DNA of 64,000 nucleotides from Denitratisoma oestradiolicum (GCF_902813185.1 NZ_LR778301.1:2356001-2420000); one strand, 5' to 3'; positions 26,228 to 37,053 are shown, numbered from the stretch's first letter. Numbers and translations are program-made. Notes: generated from the letters alone by a model not told the origin.

Positions 26228-27671
26228 GTCCATCGGCTTTTCAGCGGAAGGCATCCGCGATGCCATTTGTGAATTGCTCTTGACCCGCCTGGGGCTGCAT
26301 TTCTCCCCCGAGCGCTGGACCGACCTGGTGCGACGGATCGCGGCGGCAGCGCCGGAACTGGGCTATGACAGCACGGAAGCCTGTCTCCAGGGGCTGATCG
26401 GCGCTCCTCCGGGGCGGCGGGAACTGGAGGTGCTGGCGAGTCACCTGACAGTGGGGGAAACCTATTTTTTCCGCGACCCCGAAACCTTTGCCGCCCTGGA
26501 GCAGCAGGTGCTGCCCGAGCTGATCCGCCGCCGCCGGGAAACCATGCGACGCATCCGCATCTGGAGCGTCGGTTGCAGCAGCGGCGAGGAGCCCTATTCC
26601 ATCGCCATGACCCTGGCCGGGCTGCTGCCCGACCTGGAACGCTGGAACATTTCCATCCTCGCCACCGACGTCAATCCCCATGCCCTGGCCCGTGCCCGGG
26701 ATGGCATTTATGGCAACTGGTCCTTTCGCAATCCCCTGCCCCTTTTCGCGCAGCGCCACTTTATTCCCCAGGCGGGAGGACGTCGGGTGGTCTCGCCCCG
26801 AATCAAGTCCCTGGTGAGTTTTGGCTACCTCAATCTGATGGACACCTCCTATCCAGCCATCGAGACCAATACCAATGCCATGGACATGGTGTTCTGTCGC
26901 AATGTGCTGATGTACTTTCATCCCCAGGGGGCACAGCAGGTCCTGGAGCGGCTGGCCGGCTGCCTGCTGGAAGGGGGTTGGCTGGTGGTCAGCCCGGTGG
27001 AGAACTCCCTGGTGCATAGCCCCTTGCTGACGCCCTGTCGGCTGCCGGAGCTACAGCTTCACCAGAAGGTCAGTCCGGAATCCGGGCCATGGCCCATGCC
27101 GGAATTCCCCCTGTCCGTCCCGGCGGCCACCACCCCGCCAGTCGAATGGGCACGGTTCGAGCCTGCCCCTGCCGCAAACCTCGAAACCGTCACCCCGCTG
27201 ATGCCAGCCTCATCTCCGCTCACGGCCCCGTCCTTGCCGGAAAGCGCGCCATCCTCGCCAGAGATACTGGTCCGGCAGGCCAGGGATTTGGCCAATCGGG
27301 GCCTGCTGACGGAAGCCCTGGCCTGTTGCGAGGGGGCCATCGCCCTGGACAAGCTCAACCCGGCCTGGACCTTTCTGCGCGCTTCGGTACTGCTGGAACT
27401 GGGGCACCGGGAGGCCGCCAGCGCGGCCCTGCTGCGCTGCCTGTACCTGGACAACGCTTTCGTCATGGCTCATTTCGTCCTGGCCAACCTGCTGCTGGGC
27501 CTGGGACAGCGCAAGGAGGCCCGCAGGCACTACCGCAATGTCCTGGATCTGCTCACCGCCTGCGATCCCGAGCAGGTGCTGACGGAAGCGGACAGCATCA
27601 CCGCAGGACGCCTGCGGGAAGTCGTCGAGGCGACGCTGGCGGCAATTCCATCGAATGAGGTGACGGCATGA
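26214..27671 (+). CDS. CheR-type methyltransferase with C-terminal TPR region (WspC-like)
   Basis: 485 residues. The CheR domain spans about 1-275 with VGETYFFRDPETF, IWSVGCSSGEEPYSIAM and MVFCRNVLMYF. A Pro/Ala-rich linker leads to tetratricopeptide-like helices at about 350-450 (LANRGLLTEALACCEGAIALD, cut here for length, and following repeats). This matches WspC/FrzF-type methyltransferases of alternative chemosensory systems. The start may be ATG 26214 or ATG 26220. The stop overlaps the next cheW by 4 bases. Confidence 0.92.
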   Translation: MFMDKSIGFSAEGIRDAICELLLTRLGLHFSPERWTDLVRRIAAAAPELGYDSTEACLQGLIGAPPGRRELEVLASHLTVGETYFFRDPETFAALEQQVLPELIRRRRETMRRIRIWSVGCSSGEEPYSIAMTLAGLLPDLERWNISILATDVNPHALARARDGIYGNWSFRNPLPLFAQRHFIPQAGGRRVVSPRIKSLVSFGYLNLMDTSYPAIETNTNAMDMVFCRNVLMYFHPQGAQQVLERLAGCLLEGGWLVVSPVENSLVHSPLLTPCRLPELQLHQKVSPESGPWPMPEFPLSVPAATTPPVEWARFEPAPAANLETVTPLMPASSPLTAPSLPESAPSSPEILVRQARDLANRGLLTEALACCEGAIALDKLNPAWTFLRASVLLELGHREAASAALLRCLYLDNAFVMAHFVLANLLLGLGQRKEARRHYRNVLDLLTACDPEQVLTEADSITAGRLREVVEATLAAIPSNEVTA

Positions 27672-28294
27672 GCAAGAAGAAAGGGGCCGAGCCCCGGCGC
27701 GCCATCGACTGGAACGAGGTCCATGGCCGCCTGGAGCGGGCACGGCAAGCGGTGGAAAGCGGGGCCACGCCGGACGCCATGGAAACCGCGCGCATCCTCG
27801 CAGACCGGGCCCGTGCACTGGCCATTCCGGCCCGTGAGGAGCGCCAGGGCGAGGAGATCGAGGTCATCGAGTTCCTGCTCTCCGGAGAGCGCTATGGCCT
27901 GGAATTCACCTATGTGCGGGAAGTGTTTCCCCTGGTCGAGCTGACCCGTCTGCCCTGCACTCCGTCCTTCGTGCTGGGCATCGTCAATGTACGCGGCGAG
28001 ATTGTTTCCGTGGTGGATCTGCGCAAGTTCTTCGACCTGCCGGAAAAGGGACTCACCGACCTCAACAAAGTCATCATCCTGCATTCCGAGACCATGACCT
28101 TCGGCATCCTGGCCGATGTGGTGATCGGCGTGCGCGCCCTGGCCCGGGACACGCTGCAAGCCTCCCTGCCGACCCTGACCGCGTTGCGGGAGGAATACCT
28201 GCTGGGCGTGACCCATGACCCCATGACCATCCTCGATGCCGCCCGACTGCTGGCGGACCCCCATATCGTTGTAGAGGAATCGGTGGAGGCCTGA
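27668..28294 (+). CDS. CheW-like coupling protein (WspD position)
   Basis: 208 residues. A charged N-terminal helix region of about 60 residues (RAIDWNEVHGRLERARQA) precedes a CheW domain (VIEFLLSGERYGLEFTYVRE, GIVNVRGEIVSVVDLRKFF). An N-terminal extension ahead of CheW is typical of WspD. It is coupled to the methyltransferase gene by ATGA and followed 30 bases later by the first of three MCPs. Confidence 0.9.
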   Translation: MSKKKGAEPRRAIDWNEVHGRLERARQAVESGATPDAMETARILADRARALAIPAREERQGEEIEVIEFLLSGERYGLEFTYVREVFPLVELTRLPCTPSFVLGIVNVRGEIVSVVDLRKFFDLPEKGLTDLNKVIILHSETMTFGILADVVIGVRALARDTLQASLPTLTALREEYLLGVTHDPMTILDAARLLADPHIVVEESVEA

Positions 28295-28324
28295 ACCGGC
28301 CACCCCCCAGAAAAGGAGCGGCAA

Positions 28325-30169
28325 ATGAATACAACGATCGGAGCCAAGCTGTGGTTAAGCTTCCTGGCGATTCTGACGATCCTGCTGGTGGTGGGCAGCG
28401 CCTCCTATCTGAGCACGGCAAAGCTGACCGAGACTGCGCAATTGGTGTCGCGTACCCTGGAGGTACAGGGCCGACTGAAGGACCTGATGAATGCCATGGA
28501 TGACATGCAAATCGCCCAGCGGGGCTATGTCATCACCGGAGAGGACTCCTATCTGGAACCCTATCACGCAGCCCGCGACCAACTGGATGGCATCCTGCGC
28601 GGCCTGAAGGAACTGACGGCGGATAGTGCCGAGCAACAGCGGCGGCTGGAGCACATCGGCCCCGTCATCAGCGCCCGCGTAGCCTACACCGGGGAAATCG
28701 TCGAACTGCGCCGGACCAAGGGCTTCGAGCCAGCGCGTAAGCTCATGGTGACCGGCAAGGGCAAGAAACTGACCGATGAATTGCAGGCCATTGGCAGGGA
28801 AATCGAGGATCAGGAAGTCTCCCTGCTCAAGCGTCGGCAAGAGGATGCCAGGGCTGGAGCCGAGAGCGCGGTGCTAACCATCATCGGTGGCGTCCTGGTG
28901 GCCGCGGCTCTGGTGGCAGGGGCCGGCATCTTTCTCACCCGCCACATCGCCCGGCCTTTGCAGGAAGTGACCGAGGTGGCGGAAAGGATCACCGCCGGGG
29001 AACTGGCCACCGACCTGTCGCCGGGCAACCGGAAGGACGAGATCGGCACCCTGATGCAGGCCTTTGTCCGGATGGCCGAATCCCTCCAGGCCAAGTCCCG
29101 CCTGGCGGAGCAGATCGCCGCCGGTAACCTGGGCGCCCAGGCTGTACCCGACTCCCCCCGAGACGTGCTGGGCAACGCCCTGGCTGCCATGGTGGAAAGC
29201 CTGCGCGCCAAGGCCTTGCTGGCCGAGCAGATCGCAGGGGGCGACCTGAGCGCCCAGATTGCGCCCCAGTCCCCCCAGGACGTGCTGGGCAATGCCCTGG
29301 CGGCGATGGTGGCGAGCCTGCGCAAGATGACCCAGGAGATCGGTGAAGGCATCAATGTCCTGGCCGCCTCCGCCAGCGAGATCGTCGCCTCCACCACCCA
29401 GGTGGCCTCCAGCTCCGCCGAGACCGCCACCGCGGTGAGCCAGACCATGGCCACCGTCGAGGAGGTCAAGCAGACCTCCCAACTGGCCGCCGAGAAGGCC
29501 CGGCAGGTCTCCGAGTCGGCCCAGCGCACCGTCGAAATATCCAAGAGCGGCAGGAAATCCGTGGACGAGTCCGTCGAATCCATGCACCGCATCCAGGAGC
29601 AGATGGAGTCCATCGCCGAGAGCATCGTCCGCCTCTCCGAGCAGGGACAGGCCATCGGCGAAATCATCGCCACCGTGAATGACCTGGCCGAGCAATCCAA
29701 CCTGCTGGCCGTGAATGCCGCCATCGAGGCCGCCAAGGCCGGCGACCAGGGCAAGGGCTTCGCCGTCGTCGCCCAGGAAGTCAAGAGCCTGGCCGAGCAA
29801 TCCAAGCAGGCCACGGCCCAGGTCCGCGCCATCCTCGGCGACATCCAGAAGGCCACCGGCGGCGCCGTCATGGCCACCGAGCAGGGCAACAAGGCGGTGG
29901 AAGCCGGCGTCAAGCTCTCCGCCGAAGTGGGCGAGTCGATCCGGGTGCTGGCCGAGAGCATCGCCGAGGCCGCCCGGGCCGCCACCCAGATCGCCGTCTC
30001 CGCCCAGCAGCAACTGGTGGGCATGGACCAGGCGGTGCTGGCGATCCAGAACATCCGCGAGGCCAGCAGCCAGAACGTGGCCAGCACCCGCCAGACCGAG
30101 GGCGCCGCCCAGAACCTTCACGAGCTGGGCGTGAAACTGAAACAACTGGTGGCCCGCTATCGGGCCTGA
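28325..30169 (+). CDS. Methyl-accepting protein with CHASE3 sensor and extra HAMP-like segments
   Basis: 614 residues. TM1 is at about 8-30, a CHASE3 domain follows ([20 protein letters not shown]), TM2 is at about 182-204, then HAMP. Two further HAMP-like segments follow, each with LAEQIA(A/G)G(N/D)L and [11 protein letters not shown], before the signalling hairpin with tip [20 protein letters not shown]. The last 916 bases are nearly identical to the next MCP. There is no C-terminal CheR tether. It is likely the founding receptor of this array. The stimulus is unknown. Confidence 0.92.
   Translation: MNTTIGAKLWLSFLAILTILLVVGSASYLSTAKLTETAQLVSRTLEVQGRLKDLMNAMDDMQIAQRGYVITGEDSYLEPYHAARDQLDGILRGLKELTADSAEQQRRLEHIGPVISARVAYTGEIVELRRTKGFEPARKLMVTGKGKKLTDELQAIGREIEDQEVSLLKRRQEDARAGAESAVLTIIGGVLVAAALVAGAGIFLTRHIARPLQEVTEVAERITAGELATDLSPGNRKDEIGTLMQAFVRMAESLQAKSRLAEQIAAGNLGAQAVPDSPRDVLGNALAAMVESLRAKALLAEQIAGGDLSAQIAPQSPQDVLGNALAAMVASLRKMTQEIGEGINVLAASASEIVASTTQVASSSAETATAVSQTMATVEEVKQTSQLAAEKARQVSESAQRTVEISKSGRKSVDESVESMHRIQEQMESIAESIVRLSEQGQAIGEIIATVNDLAEQSNLLAVNAAIEAAKAGDQGKGFAVVAQEVKSLAEQSKQATAQVRAILGDIQKATGGAVMATEQGNKAVEAGVKLSAEVGESIRVLAESIAEAARAATQIAVSAQQQLVGMDQAVLAIQNIREASSQNVASTRQTEGAAQNLHELGVKLKQLVARYRA
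29254..30169 (+). repeat. Near-identical MCP module, copy 1 of 3
   Basis: Aligned without gaps to 31015-31930 (offset 1761; only about six silent differences seen) and, from 29358, to 33367-34178 (offset 4009). It includes the last HAMP-like segment and the whole signalling domain to the stop codon. Confidence 0.9.
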
Positions 30170-30202
30170 TGCACTCTGAAAACGAAGCGGGAGCAAAGGC
30201 AA

Positions 30203-31930
30203 ATGAAGACCTCGATCGGCGCGAAGTTGTGGCTGAGTTTCCTGGCGATCCTGGCGATCCTGCTGATGGTGGGCAGCGCCTCCTATCTGAGCACAGTGAA
30301 ACTGACCGAGACGGCCCAGTGGGTGTCCCATACCCGGGAAGTCCAGGGGCGACTGAAGGATCTATTGATCGCCATGGATGACATCCAGGTCGGACAGCGG
30401 GGCTATGTCATTACCGGAGAAGAGTCCTATCTGGAGCCCTATCAGGCAGCCCTGGGCCAGGTGGATGGGATTCTCCGAAACCTCAAGGAACTGTTGGCGA
30501 ACAACACCGAGCAACTGCGGCGGCTGGAACGCATTGTTCCGATTGTCAGCAATAGATTGGCCCATTCCAAGGATCTGGTGGAGCTACGGCGCCGCAAGGG
30601 CTACGAGGCGGCCCACAAGGTGGTCATGGCCGGCCAGGGCGAAAAGCTGATGGATGAGCTGCGCGAGGTGATGAAGGAAATGGAAGACCAGGAGCTGATA
30701 TTGCTCAAGCAACGCGAGGAGGAAGCCAGGACCAGCACGGAACATACGGTGCAGACCATCATTGGCGGCGTCCTGGCGGCCGCGGTCCTGGTGGTGGGGG
30801 CCGGCATCTTCCTCACCCGTCATATCGCCCGGCCCCTGCGGGAAGTGACCGAGGTGGCGGAAAGAGTCACCGCCGGAGAACTGGCCACTCACCTGTCACC
30901 GGGCAACCGGGACGACGAGGTGGGAGCCTTGATGCGGGCCTTCGTCCGCATGACGCAGTCCCTTCAGGGCATGGCGACCGCGGCGGAACGGGTGGCGGGA
31001 GGAGATCTCACCGTCCAGATTGCGCCCCAGTCCCCCCAGGACGTGCTGGGCAATGCCCTGGCGGCGATGGTGGCGAGCCTGCGCAAGATGACCCAGGAGA
31101 TCGGTGAAGGCATCAATGTCCTGGCCGCCTCCGCCAGCGAGATCGTCGCCTCCACCACCCAGGTGGCCTCCAGCTCCGCCGAGACCGCCACCGCGGTGAG
31201 CCAGACCATGGCCACCGTCGAGGAGGTCAAGCAGACCTCCCAACTGGCCGCCGAGAAGGCCCGGCAGGTCTCCGAGTCGGCCCAGCGCACCGTCGAAATA
31301 TCCAAGAGCGGCAGGAAATCCGTGGACGAGTCCGTCGAATCCATGCACCGCATCCAGGAGCAGATGGAGTCCATCGCCGAGAGCATCGTCCGCCTCTCCG
31401 AGCAAGGACAGGCCATCGGCGAAATCATCGCCACCGTGAATGACCTGGCCGAGCAATCCAACCTGCTGGCCGTGAATGCCGCCATCGAGGCCGCCAAGGC
31501 CGGCGACCAGGGCAAGGGCTTCGCCGTCGTCGCCCAGGAAGTCAAGAGCCTGGCCGAGCAGTCCAAGCAGGCCACGGCCCAGGTCCGCGCCATCCTCGGC
31601 GACATCCAGAAGGCCACCGGCGGCGCCGTCATGGCCACCGAGCAGGGCAACAAGGCGGTGGAGGCCGGCGTCAAGCTCTCCGCCGAGGTGGGCGAGTCGA
31701 TCCGGGTGCTGGCCGAGAGCATCGCCGAGGCCGCCCGCGCCGCCACCCAGATCGCCGTCTCCGCCCAGCAGCAACTGGTGGGCATGGACCAGGCGGTGCT
31801 GGCGATCCAGAACATCCGCGAGGCCAGCAGCCAGAACGTGGCCAGCACCCGCCAGACCGAGGGCGCCGCCCAGAACCTTCATGAGCTGGGCGTGAAACTG
31901 AAACAACTGGTGGCCCGCTATCGGGCCTGA
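30203..31930 (+). CDS. Methyl-accepting protein with CHASE3 sensor, paralogue 2
   Basis: 575 residues. TM1, CHASE3 ([20 protein letters not shown]), TM2 near 182-204, HAMP, one HAMP-like segment ([18 protein letters not shown]), then the signalling hairpin. The sensor half is clearly homologous to but diverged from the upstream MCP, whereas the signal half is about 99 percent identical in DNA. It has one HAMP-like repeat fewer than its neighbour. It arose as a tandem duplicate whose 3' part has been kept uniform. Confidence 0.92.
   Translation: MKTSIGAKLWLSFLAILAILLMVGSASYLSTVKLTETAQWVSHTREVQGRLKDLLIAMDDIQVGQRGYVITGEESYLEPYQAALGQVDGILRNLKELLANNTEQLRRLERIVPIVSNRLAHSKDLVELRRRKGYEAAHKVVMAGQGEKLMDELREVMKEMEDQELILLKQREEEARTSTEHTVQTIIGGVLAAAVLVVGAGIFLTRHIARPLREVTEVAERVTAGELATHLSPGNRDDEVGALMRAFVRMTQSLQGMATAAERVAGGDLTVQIAPQSPQDVLGNALAAMVASLRKMTQEIGEGINVLAASASEIVASTTQVASSSAETATAVSQTMATVEEVKQTSQLAAEKARQVSESAQRTVEISKSGRKSVDESVESMHRIQEQMESIAESIVRLSEQGQAIGEIIATVNDLAEQSNLLAVNAAIEAAKAGDQGKGFAVVAQEVKSLAEQSKQATAQVRAILGDIQKATGGAVMATEQGNKAVEAGVKLSAEVGESIRVLAESIAEAARAATQIAVSAQQQLVGMDQAVLAIQNIREASSQNVASTRQTEGAAQNLHELGVKLKQLVARYRA
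31015..31930 (+). repeat. Near-identical MCP module, copy 2 of 3
   Basis: See 29254-30169. Differences noted are silent, for example GAGCAA for GAGCAG near 31402 and GTGGAGGCC for GTGGAAGCC near 31658. Confidence 0.9.
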
Positions 31931-31952
31931 GCAGAAGGGAAAGGTGGAAGGC

Positions 31953-34178
31953 ATGTATGTACCGCGGGATATCCGACAACTGATGCCGTTGTGGTCGAGA
32001 CGGCTGGGCGGCGTCAGTATCGTTGTGGGCAGCATGGTATTGCTGGGCTGGCTGTTGGACATTCCAACCCTGAAGAGCCTGCACCCCGACCTGGTTACGA
32101 TGAAAGCCAACACCGCGCTCTGCTTCTTGTCGGGCGGCGTCTCACTATATTTATGGCATGGCAGTGACGCCAGCCTGCGTCAACAGCGCGCCGCCTCGTG
32201 GTGTGCACAAGCCCTGGTACTGGTGGGAGGGCTGACCCTGGCGGAATACCTGCTGGGACGCGATTTCGGCATAGACCAGCTTCTGTTCAGGGAAGCCGAG
32301 GGAGCCGTGGCCACTTCATCGCCAGGACGCATGGCGCCGAACACGGCCCTGAGCTTCATACTGCTCGGCCTGGCCCTGACCAATCTGACCAGGAGCCGGC
32401 AAGAGGACCAACTGCCACGCTATTCGCAGGAACTTGCCCTGGCAGCCCTGGTGATCGCCCTGATCGCTTTGTTTGGCTATGCCTATGGCGTACATACCCT
32501 ATATGGTTTTGCCAGCTATACGCGGATGGCCGTACACACGATGGGAGCCTTCCTCGTGCTGGCGAGCGGCGTCCTGATCGCCGTGCCGAATCAGGGGCTG
32601 ATGGCCGTTGTCACTGCTCCGGGATCGGGAGGGCAGTTGGCACGCCGACTGCTGCCGGCAGCACTCGCCATTCCGGCAATTGTTGGCTGGTTGTTCATGG
32701 AAGGAGCACGAAAAGGCGCCTATGACATGGCCTTTGCCCTGACCTTGGTCGTTGTGAGCAACATCCTGGTGTTTTCTGTTCTCATCTGGTGGAACAGCAG
32801 ATCCGTGGAGCAAGTCGATCGGGAGCGCCAACAGACCGAAGAGCGCTTCCGTAACGCCATCGAAGCCGCACCCAACGGCATTTTCATCGTCGATCGAAAC
32901 GGACGGATCATCCTGGTCAATGCCAGGGCGGAACAGATGTTTGGTTATCCGCGGACGGAACTTCTGGGACAGTCAATCGAGATGCTGGTACCGGAACGCT
33001 TTCGTGCCAGGCATTCGAGCTACCTGACCTCCTATTTCCACAACCCAAGCACGCGTCCCATCGGCACTGGCCGCGATCTCTTTGGAAAGTGCCGGGACGA
33101 ACGCGAGTTTCCGGTGGATATCGGTTTGAGCCCCATCCATAGTGACGAGGGTGACTTTGTGTTGACCACCGTCATTGATATCAGTGCGCGCAAGGAGACT
33201 GAAGACGCACTGCGCCAGGCCCGGGATCAACTGGAAGTACGAGTAGAGGAAAGGACCAGGGATCTGGCCACGGCCAATGATGCCGCCCAGGCTGAAATCA
33301 TCGAGCGCAAGCGAGTGGAGCAGCAACTCATCCAGTTGATGACCGAAGTTCAGAAGACGGTGGACATCCTGGCCGCCTCCGCCAGCGAGATCGTCGCCTC
33401 CACCACCCAGGTGGCCTCCAGCTCCGCCGAGACCGCCACCGCGGTGAGCCAGACCATGGCCACCGTCGAGGAGGTCAAGCAGACCTCCCAACTGGCCGCC
33501 GAGAAGGCCCGGCAGGTCTCCGAGTCGGCCCAGCGCACCGTCGAAATATCCAAGAGCGGCAGGAAATCCGTGGACGAGTCCGTCGAATCCATGCACCGCA
33601 TCCAGGAGCAGATGGAGTCCATCGCCGAGAGCATCGTCCGCCTTTCCGAGCAGGGACAGGCCATCGGCGAAATCATCGCTACCGTGAATGACCTGGCCGA
33701 GCAATCCAACCTGCTGGCCGTGAATGCCGCCATCGAGGCCGCCAAGGCCGGCGACCAGGGCAAGGGCTTCGCCGTCGTCGCCCAGGAAGTCAAGAGCCTG
33801 GCCGAGCAGTCCAAGCAGGCCACGGCCCAGGTCCGCGCCATCCTCGGCGACATCCAGAAGGCCACCGGCGGCGCCGTCATGGCCACCGAGCAGGGCAACA
33901 AGGCGGTGGAAGCCGGCGTCAAGCTCTCCGCCGAAGTGGGCGAGTCGATCCGGGTGCTGGCCGAGAGCATCGCCGAGGCCGCCCGGGCCGCCACCCAGAT
34001 CGCCGTCTCCGCCCAGCAACAGATGGTGGGCATGGACCAGGCGGTGCTGGCGATCCAGAACATCCGCGAGGCCAGCAGCCAGAACGTGGCCAGCACCCGC
34101 CAGACCGAGAGCACGGCCCAGAGCCTTCACGAACTGGGCGTGAAACTGAAACAACTGGTGACCAGCTACCGGGCCTGA
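31953..34178 (+). CDS. Chimeric receptor: multi-TM domain, PAS, MCP signal domain, no HAMP
   Basis: 741 residues from ATG 31953 (a GTG three codons earlier is possible). The N-terminal 275 residues contain about seven or eight hydrophobic helices, a membrane sensor region also seen on PAS-type kinases. A PAS domain follows at about 293-415 ([32 protein letters not shown]). A coiled coil ([17 protein letters not shown]) leads straight into the signalling hairpin copied from the two upstream MCPs. I see no HAMP. Near residue 472 the DNA switches abruptly to the shared module. It may sense redox, light or a ligand through PAS. Confidence 0.88.
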   Translation: MYVPRDIRQLMPLWSRRLGGVSIVVGSMVLLGWLLDIPTLKSLHPDLVTMKANTALCFLSGGVSLYLWHGSDASLRQQRAASWCAQALVLVGGLTLAEYLLGRDFGIDQLLFREAEGAVATSSPGRMAPNTALSFILLGLALTNLTRSRQEDQLPRYSQELALAALVIALIALFGYAYGVHTLYGFASYTRMAVHTMGAFLVLASGVLIAVPNQGLMAVVTAPGSGGQLARRLLPAALAIPAIVGWLFMEGARKGAYDMAFALTLVVVSNILVFSVLIWWNSRSVEQVDRERQQTEERFRNAIEAAPNGIFIVDRNGRIILVNARAEQMFGYPRTELLGQSIEMLVPERFRARHSSYLTSYFHNPSTRPIGTGRDLFGKCRDEREFPVDIGLSPIHSDEGDFVLTTVIDISARKETEDALRQARDQLEVRVEERTRDLATANDAAQAEIIERKRVEQQLIQLMTEVQKTVDILAASASEIVASTTQVASSSAETATAVSQTMATVEEVKQTSQLAAEKARQVSESAQRTVEISKSGRKSVDESVESMHRIQEQMESIAESIVRLSEQGQAIGEIIATVNDLAEQSNLLAVNAAIEAAKAGDQGKGFAVVAQEVKSLAEQSKQATAQVRAILGDIQKATGGAVMATEQGNKAVEAGVKLSAEVGESIRVLAESIAEAARAATQIAVSAQQQMVGMDQAVLAIQNIREASSQNVASTRQTESTAQSLHELGVKLKQLVTSYRA
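33367..34178 (+). repeat. Near-identical MCP module, copy 3 of 3
   Basis: 812 bases aligned to 29358-30169. It shows silent differences plus a few coding ones near the 3' end (QQMVG for [17 protein letters not shown] for [17 protein letters not shown] for ARYRA). The junction at 33367 falls in the coil before the signalling domain. Confidence 0.9.
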
Positions 34179-34228
34179 AGGAATTGTCGTGACAACTTCG
34201 CTCAAGGGTGCCAAACATTGGACATGAC

Positions 34229-36586
34229 ATGGACAAGAACAATGAAGCCTTCCTGAAGCGCCTCCTCGCCACTTTTCAGGGTGAGGCCGCAGAGCATGTC
34301 CAGGCGCTTTCTGCGGGATTGATCGAACTGGAAAAAACGACGGAACCAACCCAGCGCCAGAGCATCGTCGAAACCGTGTTCCGCGAGACCCACAGCCTCA
34401 AGGGCGCGGCTCGGGCCGTGGGCAAGACCGAGATCGAAACCCTCTGCCAGGCCATGGAACACTTTTTCTCCCTGCTCAAGGGGGGCGATATCGAACTCTC
34501 TCCGGCCCGCTTCGAGTTGCTCTACGACGCGGAGGACCTGCTCGGCAAGTTGCTCGCCGGCATCGGCGGGGAGCCCACCAAGGCGAATCTGGCGGCCCTG
34601 TGGGAGCTGACCCAGCGTTTCGCCGCCGCGACCGGCACTGCCGGCAACGGCAAGACCGCCACGATCGTCCCGGCCGCACAGACAGGCATGGCAGACATGG
34701 CGGCGCCAGAGCCGGTCACGCCCGCGCCGGCTCCTGCCACCGGCAGCCATAGCAATGCCTCCTCGGCACCGACAGCGGAGTCCGGGCCGGCGGAAACTCT
34801 CCTGGCACGGACGGGTGACACCGTGCGAGTGCCAGTGACGCGGCTGGATGCGATCCTGTTCCAGTCCGAATCCCTGTTGTCGGCCAAACTCACTGCCCAC
34901 CAGCGCGCCCAGGACATCCGTGCGGCCCAGGGAGCCTTTGTCACCCTGGCCCAGCAGCGCGCCCGGATCGCGCCCGAGATCCGCGCCTTGCAGCGGCGTC
35001 AGGAAAGGTCCGAGCGCAAGGAAGGCCATGGCCGGACGGACCCGCAACTGCGGCGCCTGCTGGAATACCTGCTGCTGGAGGATGACTTCATCAAGGGCTA
35101 TGAACCGCGGCTGGAAAACCTGGCCAAGGCCGCCGAGCACGACTGGCGAACCCTGGGGGGCATGGCGGACGGTCTGCTCGACGATGTGAAGATGGCCTTG
35201 ATGCTGCCCGTGGCCTCGGCCATCGAAGTGCTGCCCAAATTCGTCCGGGATGGCGCCCGCAGCCAGGGCAAGGAAGTGGACTTCCATGTCAGCGGCGGCG
35301 AAACCGAGATCGACCGTCGCATCCTGGAAGATCTGCGCGATCCCCTGATCCATCTGATCCGCAACAGCCTCGACCATGGCGTCGAGAAGCCGGAGGCGCG
35401 CCTGGCGGCGGGCAAGCCGCGCCGGGGCCGCGTCGATCTCGGCATCAGCCAGATGGAAGGAGGGCGCATCGAAATCCTGGTGGCCGACGATGGCGCCGGC
35501 ATTGCCCTGGACAAGGTGCGCGAAGCGGCACGCAAGCTGGGACTCAGCCATGGCGACGAGGAGGAAACCCAGGACGAGACAAGCCTGCTGGGTCTGATCT
35601 TCCAGTCCGGTCTCTCCACCAGCCCCATCATCACCGATCTTTCCGGCCGCGGCCTGGGCCTGGCCATCGTGCAGGAGAAGGTGGAACGCCTGGGTGGCTC
35701 GGTCACGGTGACCTCCAAGCCCGGCGCAGGCACCCGTTTCCGCCTCACCCTACCCCTGACCCTGTCCACCTTCCGTGGCGTGCATATCCGTTGCGGAGAA
35801 CGGGAATTCATTTTTCCCACCATGCATCTGGCCCAGGTGGCGCGGGTGGCACAGCAGGAGATCACCACGGTGGAAAACCGCGAAACCATTCCCCTGGGCG
35901 GGCAGACCGTGTCCCTGATACGCCTGGCCCAGGTCCTGGACATCGCCGGGGACCCGGTGGAAACGGCGGAGGAGAATGTGCCGGTAGTAGTGGCCGGATC
36001 GGGGGAGAACCGCATCGCCTTCCTGATAGACGAGGTGCTGGGAGAACAGGAGGTCCTGGTCAAGAGTCTGGGCCGGCAACTGCGGCGGGTGCGCAACATC
36101 GTCGGCGCCACGGTGCTGGGCAATGGCCGGGTGGTACCCATCCTTCACGTGCCGGACCTGCTCAAGTCGGCGCGACGCAGCTCAGCGCCCGGCCTGCGGC
36201 CCATGGCTGCGGTGGTGGAGGAGCGCAAGTCTCTGCTGGTGGCGGAGGACTCCATCACTTCCCGCATGTTGCTCAAGGGCATTCTCGAAGCCGCCGGCTA
36301 CCAGGTCAGGACCGCCGTGGATGGCCTGGATGCCTATACCCAGTTGCGCACCGAGCCCGCGGACCTGCTGGTATCGGATGTGGATATGCCCCGCATGAGC
36401 GGCTTCGACCTGACCGCCAGGATCAGGGCCGACAAGACCCTGGCGGATCTGCCGGTGGTACTGGTCACCGCCCTGGAGTCCCGGGAGGACAAGGAACGGG
36501 GCGCGGAGGCGGGCGCCAACGCCTACATCGTCAAGAGCAGCTTCGACCAGAGCAACCTGCTGGCGGTGATTCGGAGGTTGCTATGA
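34229..36586 (+). CDS. Hybrid CheA histidine kinase with C-terminal receiver (WspE-like)
   Basis: 785 residues from ATG 34229 (GTG 34208 would add seven). HPt phosphoacceptor His55 (ETHSLKGAAR), an Ala/Pro/Thr-rich linker at about 145-195, no P2 domain, the kinase core with LIRNSLDHGVE and GRGLGLAIVQEKVE, a CheW-like domain, and a receiver with Asp717 (LLVSDVDMPRMSG). This is the WspE arrangement. It would phosphorylate CheB and the downstream output regulator, with the attached receiver acting as phosphate sink. Its stop overlaps an ATG that opens the repeat-derived frame below. Confidence 0.94.
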   Translation: MDKNNEAFLKRLLATFQGEAAEHVQALSAGLIELEKTTEPTQRQSIVETVFRETHSLKGAARAVGKTEIETLCQAMEHFFSLLKGGDIELSPARFELLYDAEDLLGKLLAGIGGEPTKANLAALWELTQRFAAATGTAGNGKTATIVPAAQTGMADMAAPEPVTPAPAPATGSHSNASSAPTAESGPAETLLARTGDTVRVPVTRLDAILFQSESLLSAKLTAHQRAQDIRAAQGAFVTLAQQRARIAPEIRALQRRQERSERKEGHGRTDPQLRRLLEYLLLEDDFIKGYEPRLENLAKAAEHDWRTLGGMADGLLDDVKMALMLPVASAIEVLPKFVRDGARSQGKEVDFHVSGGETEIDRRILEDLRDPLIHLIRNSLDHGVEKPEARLAAGKPRRGRVDLGISQMEGGRIEILVADDGAGIALDKVREAARKLGLSHGDEEETQDETSLLGLIFQSGLSTSPIITDLSGRGLGLAIVQEKVERLGGSVTVTSKPGAGTRFRLTLPLTLSTFRGVHIRCGEREFIFPTMHLAQVARVAQQEITTVENRETIPLGGQTVSLIRLAQVLDIAGDPVETAEENVPVVVAGSGENRIAFLIDEVLGEQEVLVKSLGRQLRRVRNIVGATVLGNGRVVPILHVPDLLKSARRSSAPGLRPMAAVVEERKSLLVAEDSITSRMLLKGILEAAGYQVRTAVDGLDAYTQLRTEPADLLVSDVDMPRMSGFDLTARIRADKTLADLPVVLVTALESREDKERGAEAGANAYIVKSSFDQSNLLAVIRRLL

Positions 36587-37053
36587 AGGCTCGCCCCCCT
36601 TCGCCCCCCTCCGGGGGGTTCGATACGGCTCGCTTTGCTCGATATCACGGGGCACTCCGTGGGGACACCGAGGGGTTGCGGCTGGCGCCGCGTGCCGCTT
36701 TCCCTTGGGACGGCCCGGCGGGAAAGCTGCTTTTCGATGGCCATGGAAAGGCTCGCCCCCCTTCGCCCCCCTCCGGGGGGTTCGATACGGCTCGCTCCGC
36801 TCGATATTACGGGGCGCTCTGTGGCGGCGCCGAGGGGTTGCGGCTGACGCCGCGTGCCGTTTTTCCTTGGGCCGGCCCGGCGGAAAAACTGCTTTTCGAT
36901 GGCCATGAAAAGGCTCGCCCCCCTTCGCCCCCCTCCGGGGGGTTCGATACGGCTCGCTTTGCTCGATATCACGGGGCGCTCCGTGGCGGCACTGAGGGGG
37001 TGCGGCTGGCGCCACCCGCCGCTTTCCCCGTTAACAAGGGCCTTCCATCATGA
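36583..37053 (+). repeat. Three tandem 162-bp copies of repeat family A, spanned by a 156-codon open frame
   Basis: Units begin AAGGCTCGCCCCCC at 36586, 36748 and 36910, a period of exactly 162 bases (54 codons), with the third cut short near 37030. Because 162 is a multiple of three, one frame reads through all units, starting with the ATG that overlaps the kinase stop (ATGA at 36583) and ending in a TGA that overlaps the cheB ATG (ATGA at 37050). The string ATGAA recurs at both junctions. Compared with the 6924 and 58143 copies, each unit lacks a roughly 20-base piece with the TTCCTTCGGTCAGG landmark. The predicted peptide is Pro/Gly/Arg-rich and is probably not functional. Confidence 0.85.

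Noticed and set aside
35791..36582. Frame running inside the WspE-like gene in another phase and joined to the repeat-derived frame
   Set aside because: The portion over the kinase gene is a shadow. Only the part from ATG 36583 is considered, and only as a possible translational bridge, not as a protein with a function.
36586..37030. Tandem repeats as a CRISPR array
   Set aside because: The units are 162 bp of almost uniform sequence with no alternating repeat/spacer pattern, and no cas genes are present.
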